Below, one piece after another: positions 1-5,071 of a stretch of DNA of 5,318 nucleotides (position 1 is its first letter; the number at the start of each line of letters is the position of its first letter). Origin of the DNA: Actinomycetes bacterium (GTDB taxonomy: Bacteria > Actinomycetota > Actinomycetes > Propionibacteriales > Propionibacteriaceae); contig JAEZYG010000059.1 in the NCBI GenBank assembly GCA_023419175.1, forward strand, positions 1 to 5,318. The letters are read 5' to 3'. The translations under genes and the position numbers were made by a program. A model generated the notes under the pieces. That model did no database searches. It saw only the letters and a list, made by a program, of their open reading frames with translations, and was not told the DNA's origin.

Positions 1-546
1 GAACAAGGTCCATTCGATATCGAGGAAGTCGATCTCGATGCTGATGAAGTCGATCGCTACGATTTTGGTTCTTTGATCGTCACTCCCTTTGATGGAATGG
101 AAATTCAGGTCAATATTGACCAAAGCACATCGCAGGCGAAGTCCTTATTGCTTAAAGACGGATCTTCTGGGCTTGAAGTCGCCGTTTTTGCCGCCCCATC
201 AAGTGAATCTTTAATCGATCCTATGCGTCGCTCGCTCATCTTGTCTGCTCAACAGGCAGATGGTGAGGTGCGCTTGGTTGAAGGACCTTTCGGAACAGAA
301 GTGCGTCGTCTCATTCCCGTCCAGGATAATGAAGGACGTCAGGGTTACCACATTTCACGCACATGGATGGTTGAAGGGCCGCGATGGCTTTTACGCGCTA
401 CTGTGCTCGGTGAAGCGGCACGAGAATCTGGAGTGGGAGGGGCAACAGAATTGCTCTACGAGAGCTTTTGCAATCTTGTCGTCGCTCGAGGAAAGCAGCC
501 ACGTATTCCCGGACAGCCTCTCGAATTGCGCATTGAAGCCAAGTGA
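1..546 (+). CDS. DUF3710 family protein (5' end outside window)
   Basis: The reading frame is open from the first base to a TGA at 544-546, so this is the last 181 residues of a longer protein. A TTG at 73 is only an internal codon: the residues before it (GPFDIEEVDLDADEVDRYDFG) continue the typical acidic DUF3710 N-terminus. Family hallmarks are the acidic leader, a GSLIVTPFDGMEIQV segment (about residues 23-37), EGPFGTEVRRLIPV (about 94-107) and GPRWLLRATVLGEAA (about 126-140). DUF3710 proteins are actinobacterial, cytoplasmic and of unknown biochemical function; they usually lie between dut (dUTPase) and a small OB-fold gene. The OB-fold gene follows here after 31 nt, so co-transcription is likely, and dut is expected just upstream of the window. 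No truncation or frameshift is seen. The family call is secure; the function is not known. Confidence 0.88.
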   Translation, partial: EQGPFDIEEVDLDADEVDRYDFGSLIVTPFDGMEIQVNIDQSTSQAKSLLLKDGSSGLEVAVFAAPSSESLIDPMRRSLILSAQQADGEVRLVEGPFGTEVRRLIPVQDNEGRQGYHISRTWMVEGPRWLLRATVLGEAARESGVGGATELLYESFCNLVVARGKQPRIPGQPLELRIEAK

Positions 547-577
547 TGTCACGGTAGGGTCATGACAGGGGGTTAGG

Positions 578-970
578 ATGACAGATCGACTGGTAAAAGC
601 AGCCGGTCTTATCGCTGCAATCTTGCGTCCGCTGCGAAAGATCCGCTCTCAAAGAGATCTTGAAGATGATGAATTGGCCGCCGATTCCATTGCTTCGGGT
701 AAACAAGCGATTTGTGATCTTCGCCCACAAGAACAAGTTGAGATCAAAGGCCGTATCGAGGCGTTGACCATGAGTCCTGGAGACGAAGCTCCTAAATTGG
801 TGGCACGTCTGCGTGACGGTACGGGAAGCATCCAACTGGTATGGATTGGTAGACGCCATATTGCTGGTGTCAATGCGGGGGTTGTCATGGTTGTGGCGGG
901 AACGACTGCGACCTATCGCGATAAATTGGCGATCTACAACCCCTCATATGAATTGGTGATAGACGATTGA
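578..970 (+). CDS. OB-fold nucleic-acid-binding protein
   Basis: A 130-residue protein that starts at an ATG preceded by AGGGGG (567-572) with a 5-nt spacer. After a helical, charged N-terminus (1-45), residues 50-130 form a single OB-fold domain of the tRNA-anticodon/RecG-wedge type. Strand segments include VEIKGRIEALT (54-64), LVARLRDGTGSIQLVWIGRR (74-93) and the closing NPSYELV (121-127). The LVW-x-GRR-x-I-x-G motif is characteristic of the short actinobacterial OB proteins encoded beside DUF3710 (Rv2694c-like in M. tuberculosis). It probably binds single-stranded nucleic acid in the cytoplasm, but no substrate is established. It is likely the second gene of an operon with DUF3710. The DUF3159 gene that often follows in other actinobacteria is absent; instead the 3' end overlaps a convergent membrane-protein gene by 37 nt. 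Domain call is firm, role is inferred. Confidence 0.87.
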   Translation: MTDRLVKAAGLIAAILRPLRKIRSQRDLEDDELAADSIASGKQAICDLRPQEQVEIKGRIEALTMSPGDEAPKLVARLRDGTGSIQLVWIGRRHIAGVNAGVVMVVAGTTATYRDKLAIYNPSYELVIDD

Positions 971-1482
971 TCTTTTTCATGGTTGGGCAGTAGAGGATCC
1001 TCCACCATCTCGCTCGACAGTGTCTTTTTTCTTCTTATCGATATAAAGATGAGAAGAAGGCAGACGAGGGTTATGCAGCCGATAGAGGTTCCCATAGGAG
1101 AGAAGCGGTAGAGGCGAATGAATATCTCAAAGCCGACATATCCGACCGTTCCGTAGATTCCTGCCCAGGCGATAGAGCCGATAAGTAAAGCGGGGAGGAA
1201 ACGTCTCCATGACATATGGAGAGCTCCTGAGGCAATGAGGATAACTGTTTGAAATCCCACAGTGAAAAAGCATCCGATTACTGCGATGGAGCCATATCTT
1301 TCCACAAGATCACATGCTCGGCGGTAGTGACTATGGGTGAACAAAGAACCATGACCTAGATGGCTAAGTCCAGCAAAGATTCCTCGCCCTAAAAGATGGG
1401 TAGCTCCCGCTCGACAAAAGACGATACAGAATAAAGCGATATAGATCGCTATGCGCGGAGCATCCCAAGTGAGAGGATTCAT
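934..1482 (-). CDS. DedA/VTT-domain-like small membrane protein
   Basis: A 182-residue integral membrane protein with hydrophobic segments at about 11-23, 66-86, 95-117 and 131-149, ending in a basic patch (SIRRKK) and a polar tail of about 30 residues. Features of the DedA/SNARE-associated (VTT) family are the early FCRAGATHLLGRG segment (22-34), ERYGSIAVIG (61-70), a hydrophobic FFTVGFQ stretch and the GALHMSWRRFLPALLIG run (86-102). DedA proteins are cytoplasmic-membrane transporters or flippases, linked in characterised members to undecaprenyl phosphate or phospholipid recycling and to proton-motive force; the substrate here is unknown. I chose the ATG at 1482 because AAGGA lies 8 nt upstream; the ATG 18 nt earlier (1500) has no Shine-Dalgarno. 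The protein is at the short end of the family. Its last codons overlap the convergent OB-fold gene (934-970). The membrane nature is certain, the family likely. Confidence 0.72.
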   Translation of the reverse strand: MNPLTWDAPRIAIYIALFCIVFCRAGATHLLGRGIFAGLSHLGHGSLFTHSHYRRACDLVERYGSIAVIGCFFTVGFQTVILIASGALHMSWRRFLPALLIGSIAWAGIYGTVGYVGFEIFIRLYRFSPMGTSIGCITLVCLLLIFISIRRKKTLSSEMVEDPLLPNHEKDQSSITNSYEGL

Positions 1483-1490
1483 CGTTTCTA

Positions 1491-1495
1491 TCCTT
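1491..1495 (-). promoter_or_regulatory. Ribosome binding site deciding the DedA-like start
   Basis: On the minus strand AAGGA sits 8 nt before the ATG at 1482. The earlier in-frame ATG at 1500 is preceded by a C-rich stretch with no purine run, so translation most likely starts at 1482. Confidence 0.55.
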
Positions 1496-1506
1496 ATCAT
1501 GGCGAA

Positions 1507-1536
1507 GGTCGTGATGGGACAGGCTAACTTAGAATA
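1507..1536. promoter_or_regulatory. Possible divergent -10 elements between DedA-like and glycosylase genes
   Basis: The 87 nt between the two divergent starts must hold both promoters. The plus strand has TAGAAT at 1530-1535 (5 of 6 matches to TATAAT), about 35 nt before the glycosylase ATG. The same bases read on the minus strand give TATTCT (1536-1531). Neither has a good -35 at 16-18 nt, so the call rests on the -10 boxes alone. Confidence 0.2.
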
Positions 1537-1569
1537 TCCGATCTGTTGAGTGCGTGTGGAAGGTAGGCG

Positions 1570-2259
1570 ATGAGATCACCATTACCTCTTGTCGATATTC
1601 TTCGCGTGCTTCGTACGGTAGTGCCAGACCAGCAGATATGGTGGCCAGCATCATGTGATTTTGAGATCGTTCTCGGAGCGATTCTGACGCAAAATACCTC
1701 GTGGACACAGGTGGAAAAAGCGATCCATGCCTTAAAAGAGGCTTCCTATATCACTGCTGAAAGTATCTATCATGCCAGTGATGAGCATATGATGACCTTG
1801 ATACGTCCGTGCGGATATTGGAAGAAAAAAGCGCACTATATTCGTTGTGCTGCCCGATGGTTTCTCGATCATCACGGGCGTGTTGACTCGATGGATACCT
1901 CTTCGCTTCGTTCTTCTTTGCTCAAGGTCACAGGAATTGGCGAAGAGACAGCAGATGATATTTGCCTCTATCTCTATCGACGTCCTGTCTTTATCTATGA
2001 TTCCTATGCTAGAGGTCTACTCGCTCAGGCTGGATATGGCCGATATAAAAGCTATGCTCAGGCCCGCAAAAACTGCGCCTCAGCGATTGAACGACAAGAT
2101 CTCACAGTAGATCAGCTCGCCCAGCTTCATGGTTTGATTGTCGAAGCGGGAAAGGAAGCTCGACGCTATGGGGGATGGGAGATCTATTGGTCTACGATGT
2201 TGTTACCTATTTTGGAAGCCCAGGGGGGACGAAGTTATGCCTCGTCCCCTCTTGACTAG
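1570..2259 (+). CDS. Endonuclease III-like HhH-GPD DNA glycosylase (COG2231/MagIII type)
   Basis: A 229-residue base-excision-repair glycosylase of the helix-hairpin-helix GPD superfamily. The ATG has GGAAGG at 1558-1563 with a 6-nt spacer. Diagnostic blocks are QIWWPASCDFEIVLGAILTQ (22-41) followed by NTSWTQVEKAI (42-52), RPCGYWKKKA (79-88), the hairpin VTGIGEETADD (120-130) and VFIYDSYARGLL (140-151). D144 matches the catalytic aspartate of the family (endonuclease III Asp138). The residue at the endonuclease III Lys120 position is E126, so a monofunctional glycosylase without beta-lyase activity is expected. HGLIVEAGKE (187-196) is the block that normally precedes the four-cysteine Fe-S loop, but no cysteine follows it. 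H. pylori MagIII, a 3-methyladenine glycosylase, also lacks that cluster; damaged purine removal is therefore a reasonable but unproven activity. It stands alone, converging on the sigma gene 11 nt away, and its last codons form a strong hairpin. Confidence 0.85.
   Translation: MRSPLPLVDILRVLRTVVPDQQIWWPASCDFEIVLGAILTQNTSWTQVEKAIHALKEASYITAESIYHASDEHMMTLIRPCGYWKKKAHYIRCAARWFLDHHGRVDSMDTSSLRSSLLKVTGIGEETADDICLYLYRRPVFIYDSYARGLLAQAGYGRYKSYAQARKNCASAIERQDLTVDQLAQLHGLIVEAGKEARRYGGWEIYWSTMLLPILEAQGGRSYASSPLD
2222..2252. terminator. Strong hairpin at the convergent gene ends, inside coding DNA
   Basis: An 11-bp stem (2222-2232 with 2242-2252) containing one G-U pair, GC-rich, with a 9-nt loop. Its core, GGGGACGA/TCGTCCCC, is a perfect 8-bp repeat. 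It lies in the last codons of the glycosylase gene and 19 nt beyond the stop of the convergent sigma gene. Neither strand has a T-run after it, so it would be a U-less, bidirectional terminator or an mRNA 3'-end stabiliser. Confidence 0.5.
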
Positions 2260-2270
2260 GTATGAGTGAT

Positions 2271-3212
2271 CTATGCGGATGCGGTTGTCATCGCATTGCG
2301 TTCGCGCAAGATTACCAAAGCGGCTCTTTCGATTTGGCGGACGCGTTCAGCGGTGATGCCCCATACCTGACCGATATCGGATAGTTTCGCTTGACGCCCA
2401 TCGGCTAAGCCATAGCGACGGCGGACGACATCTGCTGAACGCTCGTCTAATCCTTCCAGCATTGAGTCGAGGCGCTGACGATCTTCTAAAGTCAAGACGA
2501 CTTCATCGGGTCCAGGTGAGGTTTCTCGAGCGATCAGATCGCCTAAGGAGGTATCCCCATCTTCTTCTACTGGGGCATCTAAACTGATGTGCTCTCGTCC
2601 ATAACGGATCAGATCGAGAACTTTATCCTCTTCGATATCGAGTTCGGCAGCGATTTCTCCGATTTCAGGCTCGCGTCCCAAGGTGCGTTCCAGATTGCGT
2701 CGTACGGCAGAAATCTGATTGATTTGTTCAGCGACATGAACAGGCAAACGTACAATGCGCCCCTGCTGGGCAATTCCGCGGCTAATCGCCTGACGCACCC
2801 ACCAGGTCGCATAGGTGGAGAATTTAAATCCCTTGGTGTAGTCGAATTTTTCGACAGCCCTAATTAAGCCGGTATTACCCTCTTGAACCAGATCGAGTAG
2901 AGGCATTTGGGAACGGCCATATTTACGAGCAACGCTCACCACAAGACGTAAATTAGCTTGGATGAAATGCTGCATCGCCTCTTCGCCTTGAGTCTTGATG
3001 ATCTCAAGTTCTTCATCGGTGGCATCGCCGATACGTTCAGCATCGCCATCGAGAATGGCCTGTGCATATATTCCAGCCTCGATGAGACGCGCCAGTTCGA
3101 CTTCTTCTTCTGCGCTGAGCAGTGGAGTTTTGGCGATCGATTCAAGGTAGAGACCTACCGAATCTTTGCCGTCGATTCCTTCGACGTTACGTCCACGAGT
3201 CTTCGTTTCCAT
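2271..3212 (-). CDS. sigB: Group 2 sigma-70 factor (SigB-like)
   Basis: A 313-residue alternative sigma factor that directs RNA polymerase to a subset of promoters, in actinobacteria usually in stress or stationary phase. It lacks region 1.1 and starts almost directly with region 1.2 (DSVGLYLESIAKTPLLSAEE, 17-36). Regions 2.1-2.4 span about 82-160, with NLRLVVSVARKYG, the core-binding DLVQEGNTGLIRAVEKFDY and the melting segment KGFKFSTYATWW. Region 3 is about 161-235 and region 4 about 240-305. Equivalents of sigma-70 Q437, H455 and E458 (Q141, H159, E162) are kept; T440 is S144 and R584 is A288, so promoter reading may differ. The ATG at 3212 has AGAAAGG 7 nt upstream; in-frame ATGs farther upstream lack such a site. 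It is divergent from the principal sigma gene. Group 2 is clear; equivalence to mycobacterial SigB is by context and similarity. Confidence 0.9.
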   Translation of the reverse strand: METKTRGRNVEGIDGKDSVGLYLESIAKTPLLSAEEEVELARLIEAGIYAQAILDGDAERIGDATDEELEIIKTQGEEAMQHFIQANLRLVVSVARKYGRSQMPLLDLVQEGNTGLIRAVEKFDYTKGFKFSTYATWWVRQAISRGIAQQGRIVRLPVHVAEQINQISAVRRNLERTLGREPEIGEIAAELDIEEDKVLDLIRYGREHISLDAPVEEDGDTSLGDLIARETSPGPDEVVLTLEDRQRLDSMLEGLDERSADVVRRRYGLADGRQAKLSDIGQVWGITAERVRQIERAALVILRERNAMTTASA

Positions 3213-3219
3213 ACGATTG

Positions 3220-3226
3220 CCTTTCT
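3220..3226 (-). promoter_or_regulatory. Ribosome binding site fixing the sigB start
   Basis: On the minus strand AGAAAGG lies 7 nt before the ATG at 3212. The frame stays open upstream to an ATG at 3290, but translation from there would pass through this site as the codons for REREKG, and the 26 added residues resemble no sigma domain. Confidence 0.7.
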
Positions 3227-3365
3227 CTCGCTCCCTAGGTGTAACGCATTTCGCTACTGATTTCATTTCGATTACGAAGAAAAAGATCAAGCGCGGGAGA
3301 AAGTGAGGGACAGACTCTGACTGTAGTTATAGAAAAACAGGGAGACCCTTATTTACCCTGAGGTT

Positions 3366-3394
3366 AGAATCTTGGCTGCCTCGAAAATTGTCGA
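3366..3394 (-). promoter_or_regulatory. Weak candidate sigB promoter
   Basis: Minus strand: TCGACA (3394-3389, 5 of 6 to TTGACA), a 17-nt spacer, then GATTCT (3371-3366, 3 of 6 to TATAAT). This implies a leader of about 145 nt. A second possible -10, TATAAC at 3331-3326, lacks a -35. Alternative-sigma promoters cannot be excluded. Confidence 0.2.
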
Positions 3395-3407
3395 TGAGGG
3401 ATATTTC

Positions 3408-3437
3408 TTGTCATGTGACCTTATTTCGTGGCATGAT
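3408..3437 (+). promoter_or_regulatory. Candidate rpoD promoter
   Basis: TTGTCA (3408-3413, 5 of 6 to TTGACA), an 18-nt spacer and CATGAT (3432-3437, 4 of 6 to TATAAT). It would start transcription about 65 nt before the GTG. It is the best sigma-70-type pair I found upstream of the gene on this strand. Confidence 0.38.
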
Positions 3438-3508
3438 GGTCAGCGGCACTCTTGACGCCTCGGGTCTTGGGTGCGCCCTGGAAACGATCGCGATGTGAAA
3501 GGTGAGCT

Positions 3509-4951
3509 GTGACGCCCACTACTTCTGAGAAAAGCTCCACTCAGACGAAGAAGAGCACGGCGAAGAAGAAAACAGTAACGGCAAAAAGCTCTGAACCTGA
3601 AGATTCCAAGACAGTGGCTAAAAAGACCTCTAAGAAGGGCTCTTTAGCCAGTGAGAAGAAGACTCAGAGTTCACCGGTGACGAAGGCCTCCGCTAAGACC
3701 AAAGCATCTGTTGAGAAGAAGACCAGCACATCGACTAAGAAATCTGCGACGCCTGCGAAGAAAACCGCTAAAAAGACAAGCGAGCAGCCGGCATCCGACG
3801 CCCACAATGCGACGATTGCAGAAGTCATCACCGAGCAGGTGATGGATGTCAAAGTGGAACGAGATGGCGATGATGTCGTCTTGACGGTCGGAGGTAAGAA
3901 GCGCAGCCTCGATGAGGTAGACGATGCCGATTTCGATTCGACTGAAGCGGCAAAAGACGAGGCTCAAATTAACGAGGAAGAAGGTTTTAACCTTTCCGAT
4001 TCAGATGATGCGGACGAACCTGAACAGCAGGTTGTCTCCGCTGGAGCTACAGCTGATCCAGTGAAGGACTATCTCAAGCAAATCGGCAAGGTCGCCTTGC
4101 TGAATGCTGAGCAGGAAGTCTCCTTGGCAAAGAGAATCGAAGCTGGTCTTTTCGCAGAAGAGCAGATCGGTAATGGCGATGTTGACGCTCAAGATTTCTA
4201 TGATTACGAGTGGATCGTCGACGATGGACGTAAGGCAAAGAATCATCTTCTGGAAGCAAATCTGCGTCTGGTCGTTTCCTTGGCGAAACGCTATACCGGA
4301 CGTGGGATGCTCTTTCTCGACCTTATCCAAGAGGGAAATCTCGGTCTGATTAGAGCTGTCGAAAAATTCGACTACACCAAGGGATATAAATTCTCCACCT
4401 ATGCGACCTGGTGGATTAAACAGGCGATCACCCGCGCGATGGCGGATCAAGCTCGCACGATTCGCATTCCCGTCCACATGGTCGAAGTGATCAATAAATT
4501 GGCCAGAGTGCAGCGTCAGATGCTGCAAGATCTTGGGCGAGAGCCAACTCCTGAAGAATTGGCTGAAGAGCTCGATATGACACCTGAAAAGGTTGTCGAG
4601 GTTCAAAAATATGGACGTGAACCCATCTCTTTGCATACGCCTCTTGGTGAAGATGGAGATTCTGAATTCGGTGATCTCATCGAGGATTCAGAGGCGATTG
4701 TTCCGGCAGATGCGGTGAATTTCACTCTTCTACAAGAGCAATTGCATGACGTCTTGGACACTTTGTCAGAACGTGAAGCTGGAGTGGTCTCGATGAGATT
4801 TGGGCTTACGGACGGTCAGCCTAAAACTCTTGATGAAATCGGCAAGGTTTATGGTGTTACCCGCGAGCGTATCCGTCAGATTGAATCAAAGACTATGAGC
4901 AAATTGCGTCACCCTTCGCGCTCTCAGATCCTGCGCGATTATCTTGAGTGA
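3509..4951 (+). CDS. rpoD: Principal RNA polymerase sigma factor (RpoD/SigA/HrdB)
   Basis: The essential housekeeping sigma factor (480 residues), which gives core RNA polymerase promoter recognition and DNA melting. It starts with GTG; AAAGGTGAG sits just upstream with the AGG 6 nt from the start, and the only nearby ATG (3493) is followed at once by a stop. Residues 1-95 are a Lys/Ser/Thr/Ala-rich, histone H1-like tail; 113-172 turn strongly acidic. Region 1.2 is about 183-213 (DPVKDYLKQIGKVALLNAEQ). Regions 2.1-2.4 are about 243-323, with NHLLEANLRLVVSLAKRYTG, DLIQEGNLGLIRAVEKFDYT, FSTYATWWIKQAIT and ADQARTIRIPVHM. Region 3 is about 324-400 (LGREPTPEELAEELDMTPEK). Region 4.2 has the intact recognition helix VTRERIRQIESKTMSKLRHP (450-469). 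Regions 2-4 closely match mycobacterial SigA and Streptomyces HrdB. It is probably monocistronic: own promoter region upstream, strong hairpin downstream. Confidence 0.97.
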   Translation: MTPTTSEKSSTQTKKSTAKKKTVTAKSSEPEDSKTVAKKTSKKGSLASEKKTQSSPVTKASAKTKASVEKKTSTSTKKSATPAKKTAKKTSEQPASDAHNATIAEVITEQVMDVKVERDGDDVVLTVGGKKRSLDEVDDADFDSTEAAKDEAQINEEEGFNLSDSDDADEPEQQVVSAGATADPVKDYLKQIGKVALLNAEQEVSLAKRIEAGLFAEEQIGNGDVDAQDFYDYEWIVDDGRKAKNHLLEANLRLVVSLAKRYTGRGMLFLDLIQEGNLGLIRAVEKFDYTKGYKFSTYATWWIKQAITRAMADQARTIRIPVHMVEVINKLARVQRQMLQDLGREPTPEELAEELDMTPEKVVEVQKYGREPISLHTPLGEDGDSEFGDLIEDSEAIVPADAVNFTLLQEQLHDVLDTLSEREAGVVSMRFGLTDGQPKTLDEIGKVYGVTRERIRQIESKTMSKLRHPSRSQILRDYLE

Positions 4952-4981
4952 AATTTTCGCGACATAGTGCTAATCAATATC

Positions 4982-5032
4982 GGCCACATATCATCTACAC
5001 CCATCTAGATGGTATGTGGTCTTATCATTTTC
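4982..5032 (+). terminator. Intrinsic terminator after rpoD
   Basis: A 15-bp stem pairs 4982-4996 with 5007-5021, with two G-U pairs, no other mismatch and a 10-nt loop. It is followed by a T-rich tail (TTATCATTTT at 5022-5031). The loop plus the right arm also contain the perfect palindrome CCATCTAGATGG (5001-5012), which offers an alternative, mutually exclusive fold. Its position 30 nt beyond the rpoD stop and the tail support termination. Confidence 0.68.
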
Positions 5033-5046
5033 CTTGGGAGTAAGCT

Positions 5047-5058
5047 GATCTGCAGATC
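5047..5058. repeat. Perfect 12-bp palindrome before the last gene
   Basis: GATCTGCAGATC is self-complementary and lies 13 nt before the ATG at 5072, just upstream of its Shine-Dalgarno. It could be an operator or a small leader hairpin; chance is also possible. Confidence 0.3.
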
Positions 5059-5071
5059 TTGAGGAGGGGAT

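Larger units (their letters stand above)
3213..3508. other. 296-bp divergent control region between the two sigma genes
   Basis: No gene is visible here. It must carry the promoters of both sigma genes. Contents I can point to are candidate -35/-10 pairs on each strand, GTCA/TGAC half-sites around the rpoD-side promoter, and a short spaced inverted repeat CAGGG/CCCTG (3338-3342 and 3356-3360). A T/C-rich stretch on the minus strand lies upstream of the sigB leader. Confidence 0.6.

Noticed and set aside
73..546. DUF3710 protein starting at the TTG at 73
   Set aside because: The frame is open from base 1 and the upstream residues match the normal DUF3710 acidic leader, so the true start lies outside the window.
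560..888. Two minus-strand frames opposite the OB-fold gene
   Set aside because: They overlap a conserved coding region completely, have no recognisable domain and no ribosome binding site.
3213..3290. A 26-residue N-terminal extension of the SigB-like protein from an ATG at 3290
   Set aside because: The internal ATG at 3212 has a well-placed AGAAAGG, the extension is not sigma-like, and part of it is simply the translated Shine-Dalgarno.
3338..3360. Spaced inverted repeat CAGGG/CCCTG in the sigma intergenic region
   Set aside because: Arms of only 5 bp with a 13-nt spacing are too weak to claim as an operator or terminator without comparative evidence.
3493..3498. Minimal start-stop (ATG TGA) just before the rpoD start
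   Set aside because: Such a six-base unit occurs often by chance, and the G of its context overlaps the rpoD Shine-Dalgarno region; no evidence for regulatory use.
3539..3780. Purine-rich AAG/GCT-type repetitive DNA that could be read as a tandem repeat array
   Set aside because: It is explained by irregular Lys/Ala/Ser/Thr codons of the rpoD basic tail; there is no fixed repeat unit, and it is not a CRISPR or satellite.
4001..4636. Long minus-strand frame opposite rpoD, and a similar plus-strand frame opposite sigB (2589-2867), whose translations share a PPGRIGGEF...SLGVVEFFDS segment
   Set aside because: Both are antisense readings of the conserved sigma region 2.3-2.4. Their similarity reflects the paralogous sigma genes on the other strand; neither has a convincing ribosome binding site.
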